Of a stretch of DNA of 64,000 bases, positions 36,201 through 51,200 are shown piece after piece. This DNA is from Tubiluchus corallicola. Lineage: Eukaryota > Priapulida > Priapulimorpha > Priapulimorphida > Tubiluchidae. The notes beneath the pieces are model-generated. The model worked only from the letters and a program-made list of their open reading frames with translations. It was not told the DNA's origin and made no database searches. The stretch's first letter is position 1. Each line of letters begins with the position of its first letter. A program made the translations under genes and the position numbers. The stretch lies in assembly GCA_030141605.1 (NCBI GenBank), contig JAQGDQ010000002.1, positions 1,408,501 to 1,472,500 on the forward strand, read 5' to 3'.

Positions 36201-39200
36201 TATGAATAGTAAAAAGGCTTTTCAGCTATTAACACTGATTTACTTGCTCAATTTAACTTTAAACCGAAATCTAAGTCGCACATGTTTATATATTTTTACT
36301 CTGTCTTTATCTTCCTTTTGTGTGACGGTTCACATTAGCTGCTTATTATATTATGTCTTTGTGTTAAAAACTTATTATGGGCATACATGTACATAGAATT
36401 TGGAGAAAGAAGTAAAACACTGCTTTTGAAGTTGCATAAAGCTGTGCATTACACAAATAAAATAAAAATGACATTTACGAAACACGATGTCTTACTTTTT
36501 GTTTTAGAAAAAAGCAGAGGACAAGAAAGTTGAATTTGAACTGCTTTATGATAAGAAGGTTGTTGCAGATGATTCCACAAGTCTGGTATACGTTTGCTTT
36601 TTACTTCAATTTACAAAAAAAGAAAAAACACAGTACAGAATTTATTTTAGAAGAGATATCAATTTTTGTGTTTCTGACAATTGAGTGAATCACTTCTTAA
36701 CTCCATTATTTGCGGTGTTAGAACTAGAACTCTTAACAAGATTGCTTACGAATTTAATGATTTTTGTGGAACTAAAATGGCTAGTTTGCCTTGATCTCAA
36801 AACATTAAGATTTCAACATCATTTTGGCTCTGATAGCCTTCTCTCATTGTGAGTTTCTGTTGAGTAAAAGAGGCACAAATATGGATCATCAAAGGTCCTA
36901 TTAAAATTTTAATCGTGAGTCTTAAAAGCCAAATTGTATGATTTGGCAGATTTTGATGTGGAGAAAGTTTAAAATTAATATGCTAAAGGATATTAATTGT
37001 GAATTTTGCCAGCTGAGTCACAATATAGCTGGCTTAAACCAATTATTTTGGTTAAGATTAAATTTTATAGCTGCTTTAATTTGAGGGAATTTATAGACAT
37101 ATCTCTTAATTTCTCCCACTGTGTACAACTTTATAGCTGCTATGGACAGATGATGTAAAGGCTCAGCTATCAGAGGAAAAACCTGCTCATGATGTTGGAA
37201 CTGCTGAAGCATTACTTAAGCAACACCAAGATTTGTATGACGAAATAAAATCTCGTGATGATGAGTATGCTAAAAGAATTTTTCTCTAATGAGTTTTTAT
37301 TTTCAGTGTGAGAATTTATTATAATTATCTGTACTATGGGTTATTGTCACTTTTAATTTATTTGAATAGAGCTTTTTTGAATCTTATCCCATGTAGTTCT
37401 ATTTTGGTATAATACTTGTATTATGTTTGCAGTGTTGAAGATTTGAAGCAACAATTTGAGAAATTGGAGAGTAAATGTGCTGATCCATTACTGAAACAAA
37501 ATATCAATGTTATTGACAATGCACACACTGAGCTCATGGAAGCCTGGGTTGCTAAGCAGAAGAAACTCCAAGTTAATTATGATTTGCAAGTAAGGCTTCT
37601 CCTTCAATTAATTAGCCATTAGCCTATTTGTTGTAAGCATGATGTCTCGTTTAATGTGAATTTGGAAGTAATGCTCTCTAACTACTAAACCATTTATTGA
37701 GGTTAATAGGAAAAATGGAGAACGAAAACTCTTACTAGCACTCAATTTTTGCAAATTTGTACTCCTGGACTGGCTTGTGAGAACCAGAGTATGTTAGGAT
37801 TAAGCAAGTAATGACTGGAGTTCATTTGGCAGTAGCTTCAGCAATATCAACATAAGTAGTTTCTTTAACAACAATTTTGACAGTAAATTAAGGGAGCTTT
37901 GCACTTTATTTAACAAGATGACATATTTGTCTTCCAAGCAGAACAAAGTACAAAAACAACATATCGCAGTAGCCATGAAAGTTGTGATGTTTTTTGCAGG
38001 TTTTTAACAAGGAAGCAGACTACCTAGACAAATTAGCTGCTGATCAAGACCGATTCCTAGATATTCATGATAAAGGAGTAAGTATTTAACTAACACAGTT
38101 AGCAAGCACTGAAATTTGTTTGTTAGGCTAATGTAAGTTTTGGATCTTTATTCTTTTGGTTGACAAGTATTAGAAAATATTTTAACAATTTCTTTTTAAA
38201 AGTAACATGCTTCTTAATTTGATAGATCCAATGTGCTGCACACTTACCTCACATATACAGTATTATGGAGTATAATTATGCATATTAAAAGAATTGATAA
38301 AATTATAATTTTAAACAGGTCCTTGGTGGTACAGAATTTCAATAATGCTTTAAATAATACTAAGGTCATGATAGTAAAGTTTCAGCATTTATTGCACAGT
38401 GCACAGGTATATGTAGTCATACAGTAACTAAATTGAAAAACATAAGACTGTTCAGCACAGCTCTTCAGTGTCTACTTCTGCAATTATATCAAAATATTAG
38501 TCAAACACACAAAACTAAAATTGTTGCTGAAAATAGCCATGTTTGTTGCCTAATATTTTGATATAAGAGTTCTGCTGAAAAGTCTTTCAATTTAGTTACT
38601 GTATGACTGTATATACCTGTGCATTGTGCAATAAATGCTGAAACTTTACCATCATGGTCTTAGTGTTATTTAAAGCATTATAATTTTAACTTTCAAGTGC
38701 CAGGTTAATTCTGGCAAATCTAATTTGGACCAAAGGCCATCTTGGTTTAATCTGGCTAACTACACTGGATGTGAAACTGAGTGCCTGTGCAGTACAAATG
38801 CCATTCTCAATTGTCATTCAGGCTTTTATAGACTCGATAATAGTGATTTTGTTTAGGCTATTGAAAAATAGCGAAAAACGATTACTTTTCCAAGTCCGGT
38901 TCAGTATCAGTAGCAGGGCTACTTGACATTTGTTGGTTGTGAGGCCTGTACAGACTGAGTCTCAGACCTCTGCTGTAAATTTCGTTTGAAATTAAGTTAA
39001 CAATAAAACAAATAAGTTGGTTTGCGTCAAAAACTACGAGTTTTTATAGCAAGTTTTCAATTTACAGATTCACGTTTTGATAAAGTGAAAAGTAGAACAG
39101 AAATGTGTATATAAGTAGGGCTTGCATTTCCAGTTCGAACTCTAGTTGTATATGTACTAGCTTTTGTAAACAACAGCAGAAAAATTAAAACTTCTGGTAT

Positions 39201-42200
39201 GCTTATATTTTTTAATTCTCTTCTGTTTTATAAAGAGAAAATCTTTGTTTGTGAGTAGAAACCAGTTTAAGGTCAGGTAAGAACGATAAAAATGTCTCGT
39301 CTTTTAGTAGAGAAAATTTTTTGAGATGTTTACTTTAAAAAACTAATTTGCATTAAACTTGCCTTTAGAGTTCAATTGATGATGTTCAGAAATTAATGAA
39401 AAGACAAGATGAATTTGATAACAAGCTACAAGTTCAAGAAGAGCGGCTTAAGAAGTTTCACAACAGTGCCGATGCCATGGTTGAAGGAAAGCACCCAGAT
39501 GCTGAATAGTATGAATCATATTTCATGACATCATTAACCATCACCCCCTGGTGATGGGGTGCAAAAACACCCTAGGCCATTTTTTGTTGTGGAATCCTAC
39601 TCCTTTCTGTGTTTAAATTGTATATATATGTCTACTAAGCTCACTCAGGTATGACGAATTTGCTCTCTATTTATGCATGGGGGAAAATTTAAAAAAATGC
39701 TTTTGGTGAAATTTATTTTCAGTCAGCATATTTTCTTTTAAATTATCTCTCCAGTTCAAGTGATACTGATTGATGAATTTTGGACTCATTATTTTTTGGT
39801 CGACTTGTACTGTTTGTTTGATGCGGATAGACTAATAATTAATGAACACTAACTAATGTCATTTTCTATGCAATGTTGATATTAAACTTCATTAATTAGT
39901 AACTTAATTGTTCTTCCATATATCAGTGACATCAAGACTAATTAATCAGTAACTATTCTGCTTTCCCCAGATTTATAATTATTGTTAATGCGTCGAATGA
40001 AACTAAACCACTTTTTGCAAGTAAATGTGCTTTCATTCTAGGTGATAATCTCCATTGTTCACACAAGCTACTTCTTTCACTTTTTTTATATGAACAAAAA
40101 TGTTTCTTGCATTTATGATAACAATCAGCACTACATATTTTTTGCCTAGAACAAGACTAACTTGATGGCCAGATATACGAATGCATTTTCCATTGTCGTG
40201 TAAAAATCACTTTATCTTGTTTTAAATTAACCCATTTATCAGAGCGTTATTGTGTAAAAATCACTTTATATTGCTTTCAATTAACCTGTTTATCAGATTT
40301 GTTTTCACAGATAAATAGCTCCTTATCTATATAGCAGCTATTCCTGTTAATTTTTTTATATGCAGCTGGATATGCAATAATGCATGTTACAGATGTCTGG
40401 TGAACACTGCTCAAGCCACCGACATTAGTTTTACTTTGCTGCATAATGCATGTTTCAGGTGTCTGGTGAACACCGCTTAAGCCACAGACATTAGTTTTAC
40501 TTTGCTGCATAATGCATGTTTCAGGTGTCTGGTGAACACCGCTTAAGCCACAGACATTAGTTTTTCTTTGCTGCATAATGCATGTTTCAGATGTCTAGTA
40601 AATGCCACATTACAATATTTATTTTTTTGCAGTATTAAGGTGAGGAAGCAAACGGTAGAAGAAGAAAGAGCAGCCCTGATTGCGAAGAGTTTGGTCAGAA
40701 AAGAGGAACTTGATGCTGCATTAACTTTTCATACATTTAATCACAATGCAGAAGAAGTAAGAATTTCGGAATTGTTTCAGAAAAAATTTCTGAAACAAAT
40801 TTTTTTGTTCAGTTTGGCATAACATTCATTTGTGTAAAATATCCCATTCTCATATGCCTAATAATTTACATATTTTGTAAATGTGTGCTAATTATTGTCA
40901 CCATCAAGAAATAAAGAGCTCATAATGCTTTTGATCTGCTCACAGACCTAGAAGTTCTGTTACATGGCAGGCTGGATTCTTTCTATGAAGATTTACATGC
41001 TCTAAATTGGCACTTTTGTGTCTTTTAATAACATTTCATAATCTTTTCCTTAGCTTACAAAGTGGATGTCATCAAAAGAGGAAGAGCTACAAAAGCAGCA
41101 TCCAGAACAGATACGGGAGATGAGTTCAGTTTCCAAAACTGTAAAGAAACATTCAGCTTTCATGGCTGAGGTGAGAGCCAATGAAGAATGGCTTACTGAG
41201 CTAAACAAGGTACTTTTTTGTAATTTCTGTTTAAAGTAATATGGGCTTATGATGATATAATTCTTGCAATAGCACAATTTTATTTATTTCTGAGTCAATT
41301 AGTTCACCATATTTCAATAACGTGTGCTTAGAGGACTGTGACTTTGAATCTGGACTGGCTTTCCTAAACAAGAAGCTCACTGACTGTTACTGCTTTGCAA
41401 AGTACGTGTGATGATGGATTTATCAGATGTGCAGATAACATCCCAATCCAAGTCAAGTGGCAAAGTCTGACTGTCTTAATTTGCAAGAGGCTTGACACTA
41501 TATTAGTATGTAGGGAAAACTCAATGAAATACTAAATGTATAAAATATATTATACCAAATATATAACATTCCAGGCTAAAAGTAAGTGAAGTTCAGCGAT
41601 TGTGTTCCACAATCTGTGAGTCATGTACATCTTGAAATGCGGCTTTAAATTTTAAACAGTTTTTACTTTTTCACTGTTGCTTTTGAATGCCACATCTTTG
41701 TTATAGCATCCGTAATTCATAACATGGATTGTATCTTAGTTCAGTGCCAAAGTATGTTCATTTTTTATCAGTTCACTTTTTCACTCGTCATAGGTTAACA
41801 ACAAAATTTACTTTTTTTATTGCAGTTCCTAAATGTTGCCTTCTACACCCATTATTTTCAAGAATGCAATCTTATTATCTAGGTTGTCTCATTCATATGT
41901 TGTTGTTTATTATATCTTAGGAGGGTGAAAAGATGATAGAAGAAGATCATTATGCTGCAGCAAATATACGCAGAACCTTAGACGAGCTGAATCAACAGTG
42001 GGCTAACCTTCATACATTTACTGTTGAAATTGTAAGCTTAGTGCTTCAGCTAGTGATATAATTTCCGTGAATGTATAATGTGTATCTTTTTATGAAATTA
42101 CAATTTCATTTAATGATTATGTCGATACAATTTTGCGCATTTATTGTACAAAATGCACCATGCTGCAGCACTTCGTAAAGAACAACAAGTAAATACTTGT

Positions 42201-45200
42201 AGGAAAATAATATTAAACTTTAAAAGTTCAACTTTTAGACTATTTAGGTCTATATGTACAATCATTTTAGGAGGCTTTATTGAAAGTAGCACTGGATGCA
42301 CAAGATGTGACTTTGCTTTTGTCGCATGCACAGTCGAATTTGGAAGAAATAGAACAAGTTTTAGATGAGGAGAACAAACCAGTTGATCTTCGGTCTGCCC
42401 GAACATTGCTTAATGAACAACAGGTTAGTATTGGCATTTCCTATCTGCATAGCACTTTTCAATCACTCATCTTCTTGCTTATTGATGCCAAAACTAATTT
42501 TCATTATATATCATAAATTTTAATTTTCATTATATACAAATCTAAACAGCAATTTTTCTTAAGACAAGGAATGCCACATTCTTCTTCTTCTGCTGCTGCT
42601 CTAAACATCCATTGTAGACATCACTGGTTCCTGTCTGCAGCTAAAATTTCAATTCCTGTGTTGCTATTGATCAGTTTAGTCTCAGCTGTTATAAATCCAT
42701 GTTAATTGTTGATATGCAAGTTCTTTTGGTTTGCATTGAGGTCGTATAGCAGATTTAGTGTCTCATTTAATACCACTCTTACTAGTCTAGTTTTTGGCAA
42801 TCTCATGAAATGTCCTACCCATCTTAGCCTTTTCATTCTAATTTTAGTGCTCCAAAATTTCTCTTTGAATCTGTTATACAGCTGCTCATTTCAAGTGACC
42901 TACCAGCAATTATTTTTAAGATTCTTCTGAGTAAACATTTGTGGAATACATCTATTTCTATTTGTAGTTTCATTATTTATAATGCCTATTTTCAATAAAC
43001 TTGAATTGAATTGAATCATTTAGACTTTGGAAAAACAAATTGAAAATGAACTGGTTGAGGTTGTTCGTATTCAAGAAGCTCCTGTTGTCATGGCGAGAAA
43101 TCCCACTGTTATGGATGATGCGAGATCAACTTCAGTAGAGGAATTTAAGACAAAGTGAGTATAGTTGAAGATGAAAAAACCCTGTACTTTAAGCTTGCTC
43201 TATTCATTTTTCACAGTTTTTAACGTAACTATATCTACTATCTGCATAACTGCATTACTTTGACAAAATGTCGGAAATTAATTTATTTAGAATTTATATT
43301 GACTTCTTTCCATGTTTATTTACATCATAGAGATTTCTAAGTTTGCAAAAACTTGCAGATGCACATACACATACATGTGTTTGCAAACCAAAGCCGTCCG
43401 TAAGTCGGCATAGTTAAAATTACACCGTGCTTCAATGCATAAAATATGGTCAAATGTCAAATGCTAAATATATTCTAGCATCAAATTATCAAGAAAATGT
43501 TCAAAAAATACTAAAAATCTAATTTTTTAACCACATACCCACGTACTTACGTATGTCTCTCACAAAAAACTAGTACTGCAATTTTGAAAAATTCTCATGT
43601 TCAAACTCCGATAGTAGCTCATGGAAGCAGTCATTTTGCTTCAGGTTTTCTGTTGTCAAGCCCAGATCTTCATCAGAAAGAGCCATCTACTGGATTTAAA
43701 CATGTTTTTCAGTGCATAGCATGCACCTCAGCTTCAATGTGGATTATCTCAGTTTAAAAATAACATAGACCAATGAACTTGGTATCAAAATGATCTGCAT
43801 GAAATGGAGATTCAGGACATGTGAATACATAGAATGTGAATAAATCTTAATTGCCGACTTATGGACGATTTTGCTACACAAGCACATATGTATATAATTC
43901 ATTAGTTTATACTGCTCAATAGCAAAATATTGGTTAATTAAAGTAATTACATGTAAAAGGACCTTATTGATTACATTTATTCCTGATGTGGCTCATTGTC
44001 TCATCCCAGAAGTTAACCTTGATATTGAGTGAAGTTCAGGTCCTCCCACGACCAACAACATTAACCAGGCATTGCCACTAAATGGTGGCTCGTTCCAGTA
44101 TGGGAGTGCCGAATGATGTGGATGTGTAAACTCTTCATGGTTCTAAACATATTCTGCATTGAGGTTATATTTGATAATCACTAAGAGATGATTCAAGTAT
44201 ACAGTTATTGTCATCAAAATGATTTAAAGTAGAAGCAGTATTCATTGTCGTCAACGAATGATCATGTATTGGTTAGATCAATAGTCTGCACAGTAGTGTC
44301 ACTTGTAAGACAATAATAATGAAATGCGAACATCAGTTATTTGCCCGATTTTCTGACTCGGCCATAGTTTAACCAGACAGTGTACTGGCATTTCAAATAA
44401 CTATGTGACTGTTGTCAACATGTAACTTGCTTTCAATGGCATAATTAAATGGTGTGACAATCAAAATTCATGTGTTTTTCAAATTTTTATGTTTTGCAGG
44501 TATGAAGCCCTGCAGCATCCTGCAGCTGAAAGGAGGAAATTGCTGGAAACGACAGTGGCATATCATCAATTCATATTTGATGTTGAAGCAGAAATGCAGT
44601 GGATTCAAGATCATGAACCAGCGGCAGCATCCACTAACTATGGCAAAAACCTGACAGATGCTCAAAACCTGACCCTAAAACATCAAGTATGTAATTTATA
44701 CTATTCTTAGGAGATATTCTTTTCGTACATATTTGGCACTCAAGCCTAGCCCAACAACGACAACAACAACAACAAATCAACTTGAAAGCATTTTCTAGAT
44801 TCTTTCTTAATTGCAAGTTAGTTTTTGTTTACACTTCCTTGCTGCCATGCCCAGCCAAAATGTTTTACAAACTTTGATATGCAAACATGTCACTGAATAA
44901 GAATAACATGATTTGCTGCATTTTCCAATTGATCAGTTGTAACGAGATATATTTATTTTGGCATGATACCTCTATTGGTGAACATATTAAATGTGGCCAG
45001 AGCTAGTTTTTCATTGTTGCCTTTCAGAACATCTGGCTGGAATCCTCTTCCCCATCTTGTTAGCTCAGCCTTTGGTGCTGTAAATAAAACTAATCAAAAT
45101 GTAGACATGTCAAATTTTTTTATGTAACGGGTGACCAAATTGCTTAGCAAAGCTAGTACATTTGTAAATACCAAGAAAATACCAAGGGATAGATTAAATG

Positions 45201-48200
45201 TTCATAGATTTAGGTTGTGTTTAAAACATATTGTTATACTTATTTATAGTGCAAAGTTAATTTGCCTCATTAGAGTAAATTATGATTCTAGTATTGGGAA
45301 TGATACAATAGGGAATTGGATCATCCTCAATTGAGGAGAAAAAAGTGATACAATTTTCTGTGAAGATGATGAAAAATAAATCATAATTATTATCAGTAAG
45401 AGTAAACAATAGAGACTACAGTACATTACTTACACATGTAATATTCCATTTGTAGCACTGGCGTTGTTTTGAGTAACAGTGAAGAAAATCATTTCCCATA
45501 TTATTTCTTGCAAAATTTTTGCATGTTTTACTAATTGCTATCTTAGCTGATTTTTTTATACCAGCTTAAACAAAAATTTTCGTATTTCTCCATGTTGTTT
45601 CACATTTGAGTGTTTTTTCTAATATTTACTAATTACAATACCATTTTATAAACAGAAACTTGAAGCTTGGCAGACTTAGTTCGTTTTTTAGCTAATTAAA
45701 GCTTAATTTAGTTAAAGTAGTTGTTATGTTACGCAACCAAATTTGTTCCTGTTTATTGAATTCCACTTGGTTTTAACTTCCAAGTATTGTTTTAAAGAGA
45801 ACCAGTTTTACCACTTTCTTGTGTTTGCTAAATTCTATGCTACCCCCCCCCCCTGTTTTTCCACTGCATTGATATCAAGCATACCATAATGTTATAAAAA
45901 TTATAATTTCAGAATCGTATTAATATTACTAATAAAAAAACCACTTATTTGGAAATTGATTACATTTCAGAAGAATTTCAAAACTAACTAGGACCCATAA
46001 AAGTTTGAAGTTGTTTTTATAATAATGAAATTCTTTTCTTCTGTTAATTTGGTTTTTGTATTACTTTTTACTTAAGTCACAGTTTTGTTTAAAGAAATTT
46101 CAGGATGAGCTGGAGGGCCATGAGCCATCTGTTAGGCGTAAATTAGCTGAGGGGAAGACTCTTTTGGAAAGTGACCACCCTGAATCTGCAGACATTGAAC
46201 AAAAAGTTGAATTGCTAAAGAATAGCTGGGGGGAGCTTAAGAACAAGTCTGCAGAACGAACAGAGTTTCTGAATCTGTTTCTCGATGGGCACAAGGTATG
46301 CATGTACGTTGGCACGTTTGCACAAAAGAATTACCTTTCAAGTAGCTTTTACTTGTTAGAACATGTTATGCTTCATGATATTTAATTTAATGTGTGTTAT
46401 TATTAACGCTTTTGCATTGTTTAAAAGTTCAATCCCGTTTAAGTTTCTCCTTTGTTATCATGTTGTCACATAACTTTAACTGAACTGTTTCAGTTCTTTG
46501 CATATTCAAAAGTGTTGAACAAATTATTATTATGTTCGATTAATACAATTAATAACTAACAAATGATTTCTTAGTTATAATTATAAGCCATAACATGGCA
46601 GACTTGGTATGTACAATTTGTACATATTCATGTGTGAAGTATGTGCAAATTCACATGTTCACAATTTTCAAAACGTTGATTCTATGTTATGAAAAAGTTT
46701 ATTTTTTATTATCTAGACACATAAATTTCTATTTACAGTTTAATGCAGATGCTGCAGATTTAGAACAATGGCTTACTGAAACAATGCAACTGTGTGATAA
46801 AATGGATTATGGGAAAGATCAGGATGCAACTGCAAAACTGCTTACTAAACATAAGGTAAATGTCAGCCATTAGCTTATTTTTCAACAATCGATTGTAAAT
46901 TTGGCTAACCTCCTAGTTAGCTTCAAGGATTTTTAGGCACTTTGTTAGATTTTTCTGTTACAACAAAGATAGTCACTACCATACTACTTATCAACTATTT
47001 TCTATTTTTAGAAGTTGCTTCTAGTGCTAAAGATAATTCATAACAAGTCTTCGCTTTTATCATTTTGGTTCTTGTATTTCTACAGTGAATACTGTAACCA
47101 GAAATTTTGTTCCAGGCTTTAGAAAGTGAAATTGATAGTCATTCCAGTATGGTGCGAGATCTGGAACAGCTCAGTGATTCACTGACTTCTCGAAATCATC
47201 CAGATGCAAAACTTTTTAGAAAAAGACAGGTTTGCTTTTTTGTATTAAAAGTTTATTTTCTGCAACTAAATGTGGATTTAATGATTTAATGCCACCATTA
47301 CTTTATATTGGTGACATGTCACAATAAATGTTACCTGGCAGTGTTAAATTCCAGTAATAAAAATATATCGTGATTTAGTTTGATATGGTAACAGTTGATT
47401 CCAAACTGATGAATATCTTGCGTGACATGTTAATTTTTAAGTTATTTCTCTATTTGCTTAATCATTATTTTGATTCATTTGCTTGTTTTTGTAGAAACAC
47501 GTGGATAAGCAGATGGCACAGTTAGAAAAATTGGCAGCTGACAGACGTGCTGGTCTAGAAGATGCTCAGGATGTTCACGCTTTCCTGCTTGATGCAGAAG
47601 ATCTCATACAAACTTTACATTTTCTTGCTGTACATGCAAAAAGTGAGGAATTTGGACAGGATTATGAACATGCTCAGGTAATATAATTTAATATGAATTT
47701 ACATTTAATTGAAACGTCTAAATCAGCAAAAGCTGAGTAAAAGTAGCAACCCAAATAAAAAATGTATTTTAGCCTATTTATTCATTTATTTCTATATGAT
47801 GTTTGTCCTAATTCTACAGGAATTACAAGACAGACATACAGAGTTAAAGTCCAAGGTGGAAGTACAACATCCATCGTATCTGCATTGTGTTGAAACTGCA
47901 AACAAGTTATGTGAAGAAGACACAGCTTACAGTGCAACTATTATTCAAAAGAACAACGAGTTACAGTAAGTTTTGTTTACATAAAGTTGTTTAGTGAGTT
48001 TATAAACCTGACTTTCGGGAAATCTATAATTCTTTAGCAGAATTCCCATGGCACAGTCAATTTATGCTCCAGGAGCTCAGAACAAGTCTCTCGTAGTTAA
48101 GTATTGCTGACTCTATGATCCAATTGAAAGGGTACCTACCTTCTATTCCATAGCTAAACAAACTTTGTTTCTCTAGGCATAATGCACTATCTCACGGGAC

Positions 48201-51200
48201 TTTTTAACCTGAATAACATGGCTACCTATATAGGCCAATGAACCTCTTGGGGTACTTCAATTTTGTTGCAAAGCATAGGAACTATCACTTGGAATTAGAC
48301 ACCAAATTTTTGCCCTCACTTCGAGTTTCAGATACATCATCTGGGTGGATTAATGATAAAAAATCATACTAAAGAGTTGAGGTATTTTTTATAACCATAA
48401 TGAAATCGTGAATAATACTTAACTTATAATTCTGTGGTTTTACAGAAAGGCATGGTCGGACTTAATTAGCGCAGTGGAATTCAGGGATGGCAAACTTGAC
48501 AGTATAGCTGAGTTGCATCGATTCAATCGTGATGTTGCAGAAGTGTTGTCTAGAATTCAAGAAAAACATGCTGCCATGCCTCAGGTATGACATTTCCTTC
48601 AGTTTTTCGAAACATCAGTTTATAGTTTTATTGCGATGCCATTCTGAGATTGCAACAAGATTTCTTCATATAAGTACCTAAACTGTGCTGCATGAATGTC
48701 AGTCTATCTAAATTAGTTTGAAGTAACTCTATTTAATCTAATCTAAGCCAATCTAATCTCGTCCATCTACTCCCACCAAGCTTGACAAATAGTTTATTTT
48801 GCTTTGCAAACGACATGCAGTTGTGGTAATTTTCTTAACACTCATAATTAAAGTTAGTAATGTGATGTTGACATATTACTCTTTTACTTTTGTAGGATCT
48901 GGGACGTGATCAACATTCTGTTTCCCGACTTATCAAAAATCACGAAATGTTTGAAAATGAATTGGAGGCTCTCGAAGCTCAGTTGCAGGTTCATTCTGAC
49001 ATAATAATTGCTTTGTAATAGTGGCTTTGGAAGTGTGCCAGGATTTTTTTTGTGGGCAACCTTTTACTGCTTCCATTTTAATTAAAATATTTCATATTTA
49101 CATTTTATACTGTATATACAGCTCTTGCATGTAGCACTCTGTGTGTGTTCTCTATTGGCCTTGTTATTTTAGTGTGCCCAATTAATCATAGAAAGCTAGA
49201 AACATTATGCTTATTGAAATTACAATAGATAATTTAATTGTTGTATGCACCTTATGTCACAACATAACATTTTATAAATTTAGTAATTAATTTGAACCAT
49301 TTTAGGTAGTCATAGCTGACGCAGTGCGTTTAAGTGAGTCTCTACCAGAAGACGGTGTTACAGACATCAGGCGCAAAGAGCAGCAACTGTTTGACAATTG
49401 GGAACAGTTACAGACTGCTGCTGCTGATCGTCAGGACTTGCTACAGATGGCCCGGGATTATCACAAGTACATGGCTGATGTAAGAGTCAAATATTTCATT
49501 TACTTACTAACATTTGAGAGTGTTTGGCTGCTACTTAAATGTAGATAACATTTCACTGCACAAGCATAGTGGAAATTATGAAATGTTTTTTGCAAGCCTT
49601 GATAACTATACACTCATATTAAGAGTAAAAAACTATGCTCGGCAGACAATGTTTACGTAAAATTTTAATGGTCATTGATATTATTACTATTTAGCTCAGG
49701 AAAAACATGAGTTTATATATGAGAAAAACTAACATTTGTCGGGCCACAGATTATATTTCGACTTTCCTAATTGCCCCATTTTTGCCGAATTTCTGTTCTG
49801 ATTTGTAGAACTTTGCATGCATTTTATCTGTCACGATGCATGATAGTAGGAAAACTCTTCCATTTATTATTGGCATAACCTACTTTGATTTTTCACAAAT
49901 TCAGTTCATAGAACTTGCAAAGGCATCTTTTAACGTGTATCAAGTGATGGACAGTTTTTAAAAATCCTAGCATCCTAAGTTACCAATTATATAAATTAAG
50001 TTACATTAATTTATAAATATTGACACACAAATAAAGCTCCAGTTTACCGCAGTCGCGTTGAACATCTTGAATTCATTTATATTTAATTTAAAGGTTTTTT
50101 TTGGAAATCAATGTGAGTTTGCATAATCAGCTTGATGAAGTGTGGTGACAAAAGGGGAAACTGCTGTCACCTTGTCAGCATATATTTATTCTACTGTGTC
50201 CTAAGTTTATTCTTTCTAATAATGTTTCAGACATCAAGTATACTAAGCTGGGTTGAAAACGTTCAAACTCAGATGAATACTGAGCATCATGTTAGAGATG
50301 TTTCAGGCGTACACGTACTGAAAAGTAACCACAATTTACTAAAAACCGAAATTGATGGAAGAGAAGAAGAATTTGCCAAGCTGGAGAGCATTGCTGCTCA
50401 GATATGTGAAGGAAATCACTATGCTTCAGTTGAGGTAACACAATTGCATTTATTCTAAGTTACAGGTCTTTAAATGCAAATAGCCTTTAATGTTGACAGT
50501 TTTGCAGGCAAGATAAAGTGAATCATCATGTAAAAACAAATATTTATTCTTTTAGCATTTTTGCTGCTAGAATTTTTTCTCAGTAAATTACAAGTCGTTG
50601 TCTATTATGGTTTGCCACATCTGTTGCTACTGAACTTTGACCAACGTACACTCTGAACCTGCAGTGGGGCATGAAGTTTGAACAATTAAAAGTGTTACAA
50701 GTTTTTTTAGTACTGTCTGTTCATAATCAAATTTTAGGCTGTGTGCCTAAATATTTGTACTCAGAAAACTAATTCAACACATTTTTTTTCCAAATTGCAC
50801 ACTTTTGTATATTGTATTCCAGGGAAAATGAATGGCATATTCAGTACCTTTAGAAATTGCTAGGCTGTCCATCTGACCTGAAATGACTGAATTGTGCATT
50901 CTCAGGAATAAAAGGAATGGCTGTAATCGAACAAGTTGCAACTTTTGCACATTAGTGAGGCACCCATGGTTGGCAAAGTATCTGTAGAGATTTATTCTTT
51001 GTCCACCTTCACCAAATATTGCATCAGAACTGAATTATCAAGCACAAACACGATTGCCTAAAGTTTTGTAAACACATGAATAGTTCCACAAATAAAAGTA
51101 ATGTTGCTTTGTTATCAATATTTGAATATTAGCTGAGAAACTCCTTAGGGAATCTATTTGCTTTCTTAGAGTAGTGTGGCCTGTGTGGGACAAGAATATA

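Noticed and set aside
39100-39160. tRNA-like gttcgaactc string
   Set aside because: No A box at the right distance and no acceptor stem.
40277-40576. 99-codon minus-strand open frame with 22-residue repeats
   Set aside because: Translation of the 66-bp tandem array; no start context, no homology and no stop selection.
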